From positions 13,131,001-13,195,000 of the forward strand of contig OZ022502.1 of the NCBI GenBank assembly GCA_963989385.1: a DNA stretch of 64,000 bases, in the 5' to 3' direction. A program made the position numbers and the translations under genes. Shown in pieces: positions 33,285 to 46,389 of the stretch; position 1 is the first letter of the stretch, and the number at the start of each line of letters is the position of its first letter. Under the pieces are notes generated by a model. That model did not search any database. It saw only the letters and a program-made list of their open reading frames with translations, and was not told the origin of the DNA. This stretch comes from Ctena decussata (taxonomy: Eukaryota > Mollusca > Bivalvia > Lucinida > Lucinidae).

Positions 33285-33522
33285 TGAGCCGCGACACGAC
33301 AAAACCAACAATGTGGTTGTGCGGACAGCGCAGACTCAGATCAGCCTGGGCAGCAGCACAAATTGACCAGACTCTTCGTTAAGTGTCCAAATGGTAGCTA
33401 AGGGTCTAAGCTACCTCTATGCGGACAGCGAAGACTCTGATCAGACTGGGCGGATGCCCAGGCTGATCTGAGTCTGCGCTGGGCGCACAACCACATTGTT
33501 GGTTTTGTCACGTCGCGGCTCA
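33285..33522. mobile_element. CCGCGACACGA palindromic MITE
   Basis: A full copy within GATA...TATG context; ends TGAGCCGCGACACGACAAAA and TTTTGTCACGTCGCGGCTCA. Confidence 0.85.
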
Positions 33523-33736
33523 TATGTCCATGCAGTAGTAAATGTCTAATGCATGGAAGTTAATAATTTGAATGATTATTTGTGATGCAATGATGCAACT
33601 CATATAACGCATGGAGATTTATAAAGGAAACAGCATTATACCCACTTCTCCTCAGGATGAAGTTCTAAATATAATATGGTACTTCCCATTGTTTGTTTAT
33701 TTCCTATTTAATTGTTCATTACACCTCAAAAGAAAA

Positions 33737-33965
33737 TGAGCCGCGACACGAGAAAACCAACAAAGTGGTTGTGCACCCGGCGCAGACTCAGATCAGCCTG
33801 GACATTAGCCCAGTCTGATCAGAGTCTTCCCTAAGCGCTTAAAGGGTAGGTAAGGGTCTAAGCTACCTCCATGCGGACAGCGAAGACACTGAGCGGATGC
33901 CCAGGCTGATCTGAGTCTGCGCTGGGCGCACAACCACATTGTTGGTTTTCTCGTGTCGCGGCTCA
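33737..33965. mobile_element. CCGCGACACGA palindromic MITE
   Basis: A nearly full copy 214 bp from the previous one, same orientation; a small deletion removes part of the right GATCAGACTGGG block. Confidence 0.85.
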
Positions 33966-35040
33966 TATCAGTTAAGCTGTCCGACAGTCCTCGGACTGAT
34001 ATTCCATGAACAATTGGATACTTGAACATCAACACACTTCTGGAATGAAGTTAGACTAAACCCAGAAAAATTAGTCTAACAAGTGTACATGACAAATTAT
34101 CAATTATGTTTGCATTTTATCATTGAAAAGAGAAAACGAATCTAAAATTCAATCAGTTTTTTGCAAATGAAAAAATAAATAAATAAATAGTCAGACATTT
34201 CCGTATGGATGATAAATAACTGAGTAAACATTTAAAACAAATCTCATAACAGAATGAGATATATTACCGAGTATTACTGTTTTACTTGGTTTAAACTTTT
34301 ATTTTTCATATATTTAACACAATCACATACATACAAAATACATATATAGTGACAAATATATATAAATATATGAAGGGATCTGAAAAAAGCCATTCGGCTT
34401 GTATGAATTCATCTCCCAAAAAGATATTTCTCAACTTATGAAATACATAAAGTTTAAGTTTCAAGTTTATTGTAATGCAATAAGCCTATAAGGCCCATGA
34501 GCATATATACATATACTACATACATTAGAGAAAAATGTCAGGATAGCAGGCAATTATATACATACATACAGTTTTCAATAACAGTTACTCATTTAGCTAT
34601 CAAAACACCAAAGATGTAACTACTATGTGTCAATTGTATATCGGTACCACGCCATAAAATGCCAACGAGAACCAACACTATACATATATAGTGATCGTTC
34701 AATGCAATGAAGCTATAATTACACTATGCACTGACATTCGTTTATAGAACTCATGACTGTGAAAATACCACATTTAATCCAGAAATTCGGGCGAAAAGAG
34801 AAAATCTAGATCAGACTTTCTAATTAAGAACTACACCCCTTTCACTATTTGTGCGACATATTCTGATAATCAAATGGACCCTTACAAATTCAAAAATGAT
34901 AAAGTCGCTCAAAGGGCGAGTTAGGTGTACGAATATCTGGAGCAAATACATGAATACTGTTCATGAATATGTTACTGTTTTACTTTTTAACTCACTACTA
35001 CCGTAATAAGTGAGTAACTGAAACATGGGACATACATTCC
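33966..35040. other. AT-rich intron stretch
   Basis: AAATAAATAAATAA near 34170 and (ATAT) patches near 34350; no element or exon recognised. Confidence 0.4.
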
Positions 35041-35059
35041 AATGCACCTACGTATGTAA

Positions 35060-35385
35060 CGCGACGTCTGATTGGATAACGTCAAAAATTTGCGACAGTA
35101 AATCCTGCGATTTACTGTCGCAAACCCGACGTCATTACGTAACGTCGCTTCTCATTGGTTGACGTCTGGTTTTACGTCGCTGAAAGCTTTGCTATGCTTG
35201 CAAAGGAGCATACTTTTAAAGGTGAAAATGTGAAAAGTGCATTAGAATGGGGATAACTGTATTGAAAACTGTCATTAAGGGGGGGGGGGGGGGGTAATCG
35301 TCCGTTTTAAACGAATTTTCCGGCCATAAAACCAACGATTTATCTTCCCAAATGCCAATTTTGAATATAGTTATCCCCTAATTAT
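35060..35385. mobile_element. double-hairpin element, copy 2
   Basis: The first hairpin is GCGACAGTAAATCCTGCGATTTACTGTCGC, followed by CCCGACGTCATTACGTAACG. The second hairpin, starting GGGGATAACTGTATTGAAAA, is shortened by a deletion at a 16-G run (35279-35294). It closes with TATAGTTATCCCC. Confidence 0.75.
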
Positions 35386-37609
35386 AGTCTCCATATGCCT
35401 AGCCGTGGTAAAGACATTTAAACACAAATACTTATGGAAAAGGCTTCAATCTTCACTTTTGGTGAGAAGATATGGGTCAATGTGAGTTCTATAACTGGCG
35501 AAAAAGGGGGAGCATGTTTTTAAAAAAATGACAACTCGCTCTTTAAAAAAAAATACAATTTTCCTTTTCTGGTTTCCCGTCGAGTGATGGAATAATAAAC
35601 AAAAACAGGACATTAAATGGGGCCTGTTCTGTCCTTGCCTGTTCATCGTATTTTTTACCGTTTTGTTTAAGTTTATGGTGTTGAAAGTAGGTCATTTTAG
35701 TTGCAAACTAAAATGACCAGAATTATTTTTCGAACATTTTGTTTTGTTCATTGTGAACATGAAGAATACTTAAGAGTCATTCTCTGTAAGCACCAAAATC
35801 AGGTGAAAATGACATGTCTCAGATTTTCACGAAACTCAGTGTCTTTTTTGCTTATGTCAAGTGATGAACAAAAATAAAAGTTTTTCTTCGATCAAACTAC
35901 CCGTTGCCATGGCAACCAGGATTTTCTGTTTTTTCAGCCTAATCTGGTGATTTTTCAAATGAGAAAATGCAAGATGTGACTCCAAATGTTCTGTCAGTAA
36001 ATCACAACAAATGGTATTGATACTTACATTTTACAAGAGAACCATGTAAATGCTGCTAACAAATATAGAAAAGTTTCTTCATATTGCTATGGTCAAGCAG
36101 TCAGTGACCTTAACTTCCACCTTGTAAGGCGTCTGTTTCAAAACATCAAAAATCAGCAAATTTTTAAGACGTTTTACAAAAAAATGCGGCTATAGATTTT
36201 TTTTCTTTCTCTTGGTGCAGAGAGTACAAAGCCTAGTTGTTGATATATCAAAAAATTGGAGATGGTATATTTTTTAAATTGAAAATATTTTTCTTTGAAT
36301 TTAGTCACAGTCTGAGAAATCAGAAGGAACTTTCATAATTGAAATTCTAGATAAAATACAATATCTTGAACATTTTCAAGAAATATGAGCCAAAATCCAG
36401 GTTGATGCATGATTAACAATTGAAGAAAACAACATAGAGAGTTATCACCCTCAAAAATAAGTCAGTACCTTACAATTTGGGGTTAAATTACCCCACCCAC
36501 TTTCTTTCAATGCAAAAACCAAATTAAAAGTTGCATGCTACAATGAATATATCTCAGTCTTTGCTGATTTTGAATGGTCTAGGGGACTTTTATAAGCTCA
36601 TTATTTCTGTCGTCTTTATTTTTTCATAATGTTCCCACAGTGGTTGGTGGGTGGGGAGCTGGATGGGGGACATTTTTTTTATGCGGATCCCATCAGCGTC
36701 TGCGTAGCCCCTGCCTGCACTATATGTCCTGTAGGAATAAATGGATTATGACCATACTTGCATGCATACATAAACTGGGTAGGGGTAAAGAACTGATTAG
36801 ATTTTGTTGACCTTGACCCTATTTTCAAGGTCACAGAAGGTCAAAGAATGATGAAAAATGGCTTTTCTGCACCGTATCTCCTAAATGGATATTTTGATAT
36901 TTACCAGACTCGCACAGATATATCATTGTGAAATGGAAAAGAACTGGCTAGATTTTGCTGACATTGACCTTATTTGCAAGGTCACAGGAGGTGACTGTGC
37001 TGGATAAAATGGCTTGTCAGCACGATATCTTCTGAATGGATGGATTTAAAGCAAACCTGCACATATATATCACTCTGAAATGAAAAAGAACTGATTAGAT
37101 TTTGGTGACCTTGACCCTACTTTCAAGGTCACAGGAGGTCAGAAATGTTGAAAAATGGCTTGTCTGAACCATATCTCCTGAATGGATGGATGGATTTTAA
37201 CCAAACTTGCATAAAAATATTACTGGGAGATTGAAAAGAAACTGATAAGATTTTGGTAACCTTGACCTCATTTTCGAGGTCACAGGAGGTTGTAGCGTGT
37301 TGAAATATGGCTTGTCTGCATGATAACTCCTAACGGGATTGATAGATTATGACGAAACATAGATAGGTTTATAATCGGGAGGTGGAAAAGTACTGATTAG
37401 ATGGTGCTGACCTGGACCCTTTCAAGATTTACTAGAGATCCTTACTTTGCAATATTTAGGGAAAATGATACAGCTGAGAAGGGATAGGAGGGGTTCATCT
37501 GTTTTTGTAAAAGAAACTTTTCTAGTTTATTTTATTTATCACGTAGTAACCATGGCAACCAATACTCTATCACTAGTCTGTTTTTGTTGGAAACGAATAT
37601 TTAAAATGG

Positions 37610-37806
37610 ATGGATGGGTGACTTGCGATTTTACGTCCTTTTCAACAGTATTTCAGTCATATCAGAACAATGGGACGGTGATAATGAAAGACTGTGTGCA
37701 ATGGAACCCCATTTACGGTAGGAAAAATTCTCGCCTCAAGCAGGTTTCGAACCCGGTCCGCTACTTCAGTTGGCCGGCGCTTAACCCACTGAGCTACCGG
37801 GGCACC
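37610..37806 (-). mobile_element. tRNA-derived SINE, copy 3
   Basis: On the minus strand, GGTAGCTCAGTGGGTTAAGC (A-box region) and GGTTCGAAACC-like B-box (complement at 37741-37755) head the element. The body matches 21500-21702. It lies inside array A. Confidence 0.75.
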
Positions 37807-38130
37807 TGGATATTCAAAAACATTCAAATTTAGTTGAAAAGTGTTGAGTGTGATTTTCTATCTATGTATACACTTTCTATTGGTCAAATAAGTCTCATCT
37901 TGGACAATGATTATGTATATTTTAGTTGCTATGGATACAATCAGATGTTCCATCAAAACAGCAATTGACAATCTGAGTGCATCTGGTAGCAAGCAAATAA
38001 AGGACATAAAATGAGCAGAAATACATTTAAATATTTCATAATGGAGAAGAAAACTTGCTTATATATCTATCATATTGATAAACATATTTATGTCGGGGCG
38101 GGAGGAGTGGGGGGGGGGGGAGGTGGAAAG

Positions 38131-38250
38131 GGAAGGCGGGTATGTTGTTTTGGTGCAGATCCCGCCTGCATTGGTGTCGGTGTCTGTGTGGGAAGGCGGG
38201 TATGTTGTTTTGGTTCAGATCCCACCTGCATTGGTGTCGGTGTCTGTGTG
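38131..38250 (+). repeat. 60-bp tandem duplication
   Basis: Two 60-bp units (GGAAGGCGGGTATGTTGTTT onwards, ending GGTGTCGGTGTCTGTGTG) differ at only a few bases. Confidence 0.85.
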
Positions 38251-38959
38251 TAACTTCATGTCTGCTCTCTATCTTCGGAAGGGTTAAATGCATTTTCACC
38301 AAACTTGCAAAGATACATCTTTGGATGGGGAAAAAGAGCTGATTAGATTTTGGTGACGTTGACCCCATTTCAAGGTCATAGGAGGTATCTGAATGGCTTG
38401 TTGGCGCCATATGTAATGAAGGGGTGGATAGATTTAGATCAAACTTGCACAAATATATCACAGGGAAGTGGAAAAGAACTGAAAAAAGTTTGTGACCTTG
38501 ATCATATTTTCAGGTCACAGGAGGTCAAAAACAGTGAAAATGCTTTGTATGCACCATATCTTCTGAAGGGATTTATGAATTTTGATCAAAATTGCACAGG
38601 TATATTATAAGGAGGTTGGGAAACACTGTTAGACTTTGGTGACATTGACCTTATATTCAAGGTCACATGAGGACTTACAGTGTAAAAACTGGCTTGCTTG
38701 CACCATAGGAATGAACAGATCGAGTGTGACCAAACTTGCACAGACACACCATTGGAACATGGGAAAGAATTAATTAAATGGTTGTCCAGGGACAACTTGT
38801 CGAGCCCATTGTTTGCTTAAGTGACCTGTAAGTTTGTCAAGACTAACTGCTTCATTTACTTATTAGAAAGAAGCCAAACAATCATATATCATGATATAGC
38901 ATATTTCTTCTTTTTTTTTCTTATGAAGGAAAACCAGTGGAACTGTGGCCATGACAAGC

Positions 38960-39750
38960 ACACATTATGGCAATTTTATTATTTGATCTTGAAGTATGAC
39001 CTTGACCTTGGACCAACCTGAACAAACATTTCTACTCGTCAAGGAGAATAATTCTGCCAAATTATTTTGAAATTCATGCATAACTGTATAAATTATATGG
39101 CCCGGACAAGCTCAGTTTATGGCATTTTTTTATCGTTTGACCTTCAAGTGTGACCTTGACGTTAGACCTACCTTAATAAATTCCACATGCCACTTCTACT
39201 CATCAAGGAGAATAATTGTGCCAAACTGTCTTGAAATTCATCCATAAATGTAGAAGTAATGGCCAGGACAAGCCCTATTTATGACTATTTTTATCATTTG
39301 ACCTTCAAGTGTAACCTTGACCTTGGATACCTGAAGATGTTTCAGATGGTACTTGAACTCATTAAGGAGAACAACTGTGCCGTTTTTTTTAATCCATGCA
39401 TAAATGTAGCTGTTATGGCCCGGACAAGCTCAATTTATGACAATTTTTATCATTTGACCTTCGAATGTGACTTGACCTTGGCCCTACCTGACCAAATGTT
39501 CAAAATGGTACTTTTACTCATAAAGGAGAACAATTGTGCCAAATTATTTTGAAATCCATCTATAAATGTAGAAGTAATGGCTCGGACAAGTTCAATATAT
39601 GACCATTTTACCATTTGACCTCTAAGTGTGACCTTGACCTTGGACCTGCCTGAATGAATGCTTCAAATGGCACTTCTGCTCATCAAGGAGAACAACTGTG
39701 CACAATTATTTTGAAATCTATCCATAAATGTTGAAGTTACAAAAGTCCCA
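38960..39750 (+). repeat. tandem ~160-bp repeat array B
   Basis: About five units share ATCAAGGAGAACAACTGTGC, ATTTTGAAATCCATCCATAA, GGCCCGGACAAGCTCAATTT and GACCTTCAAGTGTGACCTTG. The unit differs from that of array A. Confidence 0.75.
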
Positions 39751-39939
39751 GGAAGTCATAGAAAGCTGCTAAATGGATTGTTTGACCTTTATTCTGTTTT
39801 CGAGGTCAGAGGTGGTCTTAAAATGTTTAAAAACTGGCTTATCTATACCCTATATTACGAAGCAGTTGTTGGAATTATGCTAAACTAGCCCTAAATCATC
39901 ATTAGGAGAAGATTCATAACTGAGTTTTAGGGCCCCGCC

Positions 39940-41060
39940 AGACGAAGTAATTTGTAATTTTGTAATTTTAGGTACGGTAATCGTGTCCGCTCCATAACTC
40001 TGAAACTCTTTGTGCTATTTTCATGAAACTTGGTACAAATGTAAAACAGCATCAGACAATACATGTATGCAGAGAGAAAGAACCACAACTACACCCACAT
40101 TGTTTACTGAAGTATGCCCCTTTGTAATTTTTGGTACGGAAATCGTGTCCGCTTTATAACTTTGAAACTGTTTGAGATATTTTCACGAAGCTTGGTACAA
40201 ATGTAAAGCATTATCAGACGATGTGCAGAGAGTAAAATGTGTAACTCTTTCTACATTTTTCACTGAATTATGCCCCTTTGTAATTTTAGTACGGAAATTG
40301 TGTCTGCTCCATAACTTTAAAACCGTTTTAGATATTTTCACAAAACTTGGTACGAAAGTAAAACATCATCAGACCATTTGCAGACAATAAAAACCATAAC
40401 TCTACCTATGTTTTTTACTGAATGATGCCCCTTTGTAATTTTAAGTACGGAAATCTTGTCGGCTCTATAACTTTAAAACTCTCAAAGATATTTTCATGAA
40501 ACTACGGTATGTACAAATACAAAACATTGTCAGACAGTGTGCAGAGAATAAGAACCACAACTCCGTCTACTTTTGTACTGAATTATTTCCCTTGTAATTT
40601 AAAGTATAGAAATTTTGTCTGCTATTCAGCTTTTAAACCATCATAGATATTTTCTTGGAATTTTGTACAAATATAAAGCATTATCAGACGATGTGAAGAG
40701 AATTAAAACTGTAATTTCATCTACATTTTCTACAGAATTATGCCCTTTTGTAATTTTCAGTATACAAATCATTCCACTCTCTAACTTTAAAACTGTAGAA
40801 GATATTTTCCTATAAATTGATACAAATGTAAAGCATCATCAAACAATTTGTAGAGAAAAAGAACCATAACTGCACCTTCAAGTATGTTAAACAGAATTAT
40901 ATCCCTTTGTAATTTTGGGTATTGAGACCTTGTCCAATCTATAACTTTTAAGCCTTTGACGATATTTTCACAAAACTTGGTACAAATATAAAGCATCATC
41001 AGAACATCTGAAGGTGTCCAGAGTGCAAGAATGGTAACTCCAGTTTCCTGCTTTACAGAG
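39940..41060 (+). repeat. tandem ~175-bp repeat array C
   Basis: About six units share CCCCTTTGTAATTTTAGGTA, ATCGTGTCCGCTCCATAACT, ATATTTTCACGAAACTTGGT and AAGCATCATCAGACGATGTG. The array belongs to the interior of the 7.2-kb element. Confidence 0.75.
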
Positions 41061-42935
41061 TTGTTGCCATTGTTTTAATCTGTCATGATTTTGTTTTTTG
41101 CCCATATCTTAATTATTCAGCAGAGGCTTAATTCCAAACAACATGAAGCAACACCATGGTAACAGAATGCTGTTATTGTATTTTCTGGTCGAGGACATAC
41201 GATTAAAATTCCACCAACAGTCTCATAAAGGCGGGGCCCTGTTAGTTACGATGTTTCTAGTTAGGTTTTGGTGACTTTGACCCGATTTTTAAGGGTCATT
41301 TGTTGATTTGGCCTGAAAAACGAAGATGTATCTTGAACCAGTAGATTCATTTTTACCAAACTTGCAAAGGTCAACCTTTTAGGCAAGACAAAGACTTAGA
41401 ATTTGGCGACCTTGATGCCATTTTCAAGGTCACAGGAGTATTTTGTCGAACCCGCTTGCCGTAAGCAAGGCAGTCGACAAAACTTCAGTTTGGTATATAT
41501 GCATGCATGCCTCCATCCAGAACTTTTACAAAAACACAGGACAGTAGGCAAGAAAGCTTATGCAGACCAGACATGTGATTAGCAACTTTAAGACAAGTGT
41601 ACCAGGTGCTATTTTATCATCAAAACTCATTGTATGTAACTTATGAATTCGTTGTACAACTAAATGAGGTGGGTGGGGTAACTCAGCCCCTAGATATACA
41701 GATTAAACATATTAATGAATGAAAAAATTTAAACATTGTATGTGTTGTGTATTTCTTCTCCAATGCATGTATCTATCTCTATTTATGCTCAGTTGCTGTT
41801 CTTTCTCTACATTGTACTACATACACTCAGATTGCCTAATTTCTTTGTGGAAGGAATGAGTGTTTTTTGTCATAGCAACGATAAAAACACTGATTTATCG
41901 TATATTATTTAACAAAATCAACACTTAGAATGCGTATGCATATGTAAAAAGTAAATAACAAAAAATATGTTTCATCAGCATTGAAACGATTTCCTGTAAA
42001 TATCCGTGTAAATGAACACTGACCCATAATAGAATAACAGTTACCATGGTTACTAAATGATAAACAATGTAAAAACAATGATAGCAAACATGTGGTGATC
42101 TTTTAAAAATGTTTCAGTTTACTCACAATTATGGAAACTTGAGATATATTATCCATGGCATGTAACTTTTGCATGCATTTCATATTCAGTGGATGTAGGT
42201 GGGGTAATTGCACCCCAAACTGTAAATTTTAAACATACTTCTGAATGAGAAAAGTATTTATGTAACTCCCTTCCACTGTATTCAATGTATTTATTTGTAT
42301 TTCTGCTCATATTTGCTTAACATTCTCTAGATATTATCTCTTATAACAGATTTTCTGCAATAACAGTTTCTTCTGATTTCTCTGACGGTGACTAAATTCA
42401 AAGAAAATTATTTTCAATTAAAAAAATATACCATCTCCAATTTGTTATATATTAAGAGTTAGGTGTTATACTCTCTGTACCAAGAGAATGAAAAAAATCT
42501 ATAGCCGCATTTTCTAACAAAGTGCTTTCAAAATTGGCCAATTTTTGATATTTTTAAAGAGATGCTTTACTAGATAGAAGTCAAGGTCACCAACTCCTTG
42601 ACCATAGCAATATAAAGAAAAAAAATTCTATCCGTATACAGCACTTACATGGGTCTCTTAAAAGACATGAGTGTCAATAACATATGTAGAGAAATACTGT
42701 CAATACAACTGGTGTCAAATCTGGCATTTTTTATATGAAAAATCACCAAATTAGGCCAAAAAAACCCCCAGAAAATCCTCGTTGCCATGGAAACGGACAG
42801 TTTGATTTGAGAAGAAATTGTATTTTTGTTCATAACCTGACATAAGCAAAAAAGACACTTAAGTTTCATCAAAATCTGAGTTATGTCATTTTCACCCCCT
42901 ATTGCATTTTTTTTGGTGCTTACAGAGAATTACTC

Positions 42936-43667
42936 TTAATTTGTTTTAATTTGGCTAATCACCGTCATTTACAATGAGACCTGTGCTGATAGAATTATGG
43001 GGCTTAAACTCCCAATTATAGCAATGGTCTGCAACATCAAATATGAACTAGTTTGTCAAATCAGTTTTGTTGTATAGCTAGGTTGTCTGTATGGCAGCTG
43101 TTAAAGACCATGAAAGGAGCGGTCTGATATGCGTTAACACTTCCTCCCCCGGTATATCTATCACCAGTAATTTGATATAAGACTTCAAAACGCCTACCGG
43201 CGAAGGAATTTAGAGTCTTTGAATGATTAGGTGATACAATTTATTCCAATAATTATTTTCATTGATACAAACAGTTTCAATTAATTTATGTAAACTTGAT
43301 TTAGATGTTTTGTACAACATAAGCAAAATGGCACAACAGTTTCTCTTGCTTTGACCGAATAGGTTGATTTTATATCCCATTTGCCTTTAAATACATTATT
43401 TAATTCAACGAAAATTTACATCTTTAGCCTTTAGCAATTTTGCAATCATATGTATTAAAAAGCTTTCATTGCCCTGTTAAAAGATGTCAATTAATAAGGG
43501 GATGTTGAGTTTCATGTAATCTCCATAGGATTATCGCTTGTATTTACAGTTTATTACCTCCAACTAGCCATGTGCTCTGTTAATGACATGAAACTGTGCT
43601 ATAAATAGTATCTCAGAATATCGTCTAGGTTCCATAAATTCGATATTCTAATGCAATTACGAATATA
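42936..43667. other. unannotated stretch
   Basis: AT-rich sequence with no recognised exon or element. Confidence 0.35.
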
Positions 43668-44032
43668 ACGCGACATTTGATTGGATAACGTCAAAAATTT
43701 GCGACAGTATATCCCGCGATATACTGTCGCACACCCGACGTCATTATAAAACGTACCTTCTCATTGGCTGATGTTTAGTTTAACGTTGCTAAAAGCGCTT
43801 TCTTTGGATGCACATTAGTACACTTTGAGAGGTGAAAATATGTAAAAGTGCATAAGAATGGAGATAGCTGTATAAAAAATTGTCATATGGGGAGGTAAAT
43901 CGTCGGTTTTATGGTCGCAAATTGCGTTTTACGGCTCCGCTGGCGCGTCGCCGTAAAACGAGATTTCCGACCATAAAACCGACGATTTACCTCCCCAAAT
44001 GACAATTTTGAATACAGTTATCCCCTAATTAT
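43668..44032. mobile_element. double-hairpin element, copy 3 (most complete)
   Basis: The first hairpin is GCGACAGTATATC / GATATACTGTCGC near 43700-43733. The second hairpin runs from about 43857 to 44032 with arms of roughly 75 bp meeting at a loop CTCCGCTGGCGCGTCG. The arms include GGGGAGGTAAATCGTCGGTT and its complement. It has no coding content. Confidence 0.8.
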
Positions 44033-44399
44033 AACCTCAACATTCGTAGGTTATAATACGTGTACTTATATCAAACATGAACAGCATGCCTAGTCAAGAT
44101 TAATGACAGCTTATTGTACAGCAATCAAACTTTGATTTAATGAAGGAATTTCAACATCTAAAAGCGGCTTAATGCCTAAAATATATGGGTGCCATAAATT
44201 TTGAGGTGTATCAAGATCAATTTCAGTCGGAGGGACAAATTTTGATTGATTTTAGCGACCCGGGTGAAATACACATTGGCTTTAACTCTCACTTCTCTTC
44301 CTTGCCAGTTGCCAGTTTCAAGAAATACATTCCCCAGACAAACTTAGTTATCATGATGTGATTTCAGAAACATTGAAAACTTATATCCCCCCACCTCAA

Positions 44400-46365
44400 A
44401 AAAAAATAAACCTCGGAGGAAAGTGTTTTTGTACAAAAAGAGAGATTTTGAATCGATGAGGAAAGGAGCAGCAGAATTTGCAAAAGATAGGTACTTCTAT
44501 TCAGGAAAACTTTGACTTGATAACTTCCTTTATTCCCTCAAACACCAGTAGATCGACCTCTTCTGTTCCCTGGATACCCCCTGAGATAAGAAGAAAGATC
44601 CGTATAAAAGATAGGTCACATGCTAAGGCCAAAAAGACTGGCAGTAGCAAATTTAGGTCAAAGTTTCAATCTTTGAGAAGGGAAATTAAGGCTGATGTGA
44701 AAAAGCAACACGATTTGTATGTCAATAGCTTGGTTGGTGGCATAAAGGCTAATCCCAGACTTCTTCCGGTACATTAATAGTCAAAAGAAAGATACTAAAT
44801 ATATCCCTCTGCTAAAGAAGAGAAACGATAGCGGTGTTACCGAATCAGATCTGGAGCAGGCAGATGAATTTAATGGTCAGTTTTCGGGTGTGTTTAAAAA
44901 AAATGAGCACACCCAAGTCCCCATTCTTAAGCGCTCGGCTTCTTTCATGGAGGACATTCGTGTTTCGGTTGCAGGTGTAACAAAACTTTTCAAAGGCTTA
45001 AACCCATCAAAACCTTTAGGACATGATGAACTGCATCCTAGAGTCTTAAAAGAACTAGCATCGGAATTAGGCCCATTGTTTGCTCACCTCTTCCAACAAT
45101 CTATTGACACTGGTGAAATCCCTAAGGAATGGTCTCTTGCAAGTATATGCCCGCTCTTCAAAAAAGAAAATAGGTCTTTGGCTTGCAATTACCGACCGGT
45201 TTCCCTAACTTGTGTACCACGCAAGTTATTTGAACATATTGTTTGCTCTAATATTATGGTACATTTGTACGGACATAAACTTTTGTTGTCAGATGAACAA
45301 CATGCATTTCGGAAGAAGCATAGTTGTGAACCTCAGTTGATCACGTTATAAATGACTTGGCTAAAATCTTCGAAAAGGGCGGTCAGGTTGACACTTTCAT
45401 CTTGGACTTTGAGAAAGCGTTTAAAACACCCCCTCATTAGCTACTTACATGTAAGCTGGACGGCTATGGTATTGGTGGGAAGACACTGAAATGGATATAT
45501 TTTTTCTCTGTGACAGGCAGCAGCGTGAAGCAGTAATTGGAGTTAAATCAGATAGGGCCCGTTTTGTCATTTGTCCCCCAGGGCACCGTGTAACGAAGAC
45601 ACGGTGAAACTTCAGGAGGATATAGATCGTTTAGGATGTTGGGCAAAGAGTTGGAGCATGAGATTCCAGCCGGTCAAATGCAATATAATGCAGATTACAA
45701 GGAAGAAGATCAATGCTTCCTATACCCTAGGGGGAACGGTCCTCGATAACGTAGAAACTAACAAATATCTCGATATAACCATTACCAATGATTTGAAATG
45801 GAAGACTCATGTCATCAATATTTGCAGAAGGCTAATAGACCCTTGGTTTTCTTAGACATAACTTTACGGCATATCCACATGACGTTAAAGAGTCAGCATA
45901 CTAGGGATTGGTGCATCCAGTCCTAGAGTATGGTAGTTCAGTTTGGGACCCCCAAAGCATTCTTCTTAAAGATGAACTTGAGAAGGTGCAGAAAAGGACA
46001 GCTAGATTTGTAACAGGAAATTACACAATATATGAAACTGGGAGTATGACTGGCATTCTGGAGAAACTTCAGTGGGAATCTCTGAAAAAGAGAAGAAAAG
46101 ATAGTAGACTCATAATGGTTTACCAAGGTCTGAAGTGTACAGCCATTATAGCCATAAATGACTTTTTCCCACCAAGTAGGCGTACCAGGAATCACCATAC
46201 CCTGGCATTTCAAACCCCATTGGCTGGGACTGATATATACAAGTCCAGTTGCTCCCAGATTATTAGAGATTGGAATTCCCTGGAAGCCTCCCTTATTTCT
46301 GCTGCTGAGTGTGCAGAGGATTCAGTTACTAAGTTCACTTCTCTTGTAAGGGCTAGGGACTAGCT
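44400..46365 (+). pseudogene. decayed jockey/CR1-type LINE ORF2
   Basis: Successive frames read as one non-LTR ORF2 lacking its endonuclease: a PWIPPEIRRKIRIKD linker (44568-44612), a helical region, PSKPLGHDELHPRVLKEL (45004-45057), EWSLASICPLFKKENRS and NYRPVSLTCVPRKLFEHIV (45187-45243), then SDEQHAFRKKHSCE. The text jumps from the PQG motif at about 45577 to NEDTVKLQEDIDRLGCWAKS, so the catalytic YxDD block is deleted. The end (YGSSVWDPQ, KVQKRTARFVTGNY, IIRDWNSLEAS) is typical of the thumb/C-terminus, with a stop at 46363. The tail shows a duplicated GATCACAGGTTCTGGTGA. Several frameshifts make it non-functional. Confidence 0.85.
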
Positions 46366-46389
46366 TCACTGATCACAGGTTCTGGTGAT

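Larger units (their letters stand above)
36720..38800 (+). repeat. tandem ~170-bp repeat array A
   Basis: At least eight diverged units carry the order TTTTGGTGACCTTGACCC, TTTCAAGGTCACAGGAGG, AAATGGCTTGTCTGCACCAT, CTCCTGAATGGAT and CCAAACTTGCACA. A SINE interrupts it at 37610. A separate 60-bp exact-type duplication sits at 38131-38250. Confidence 0.75.
35760..42935. mobile_element. 7.2-kb element with ~0.8-kb terminal inverted repeats
   Basis: About 35770-36560 and 42140-42935 are reverse complements with moderate divergence. Shared landmarks include TTCTCTGTAAGCACCAAAA, TGTCTTTTTTGCTTATGTCA, GTTGCCATGGCAACCAGGAT / its partner, GGTGATTTTTCA, and the GGGGTxxAATTACCCCACC block at the inner limit. 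Between them lie three tandem arrays and a SINE, but no conserved frame. Terminal repeats this long occur in Polinton/Maverick-type and fold-back elements. With no polymerase or integrase visible, autonomy is excluded. The outermost ends and target duplication were not resolved. Confidence 0.65.

Noticed and set aside
37447..37833. 128-residue frame
   Set aside because: Most of it is the antisense of a SINE.
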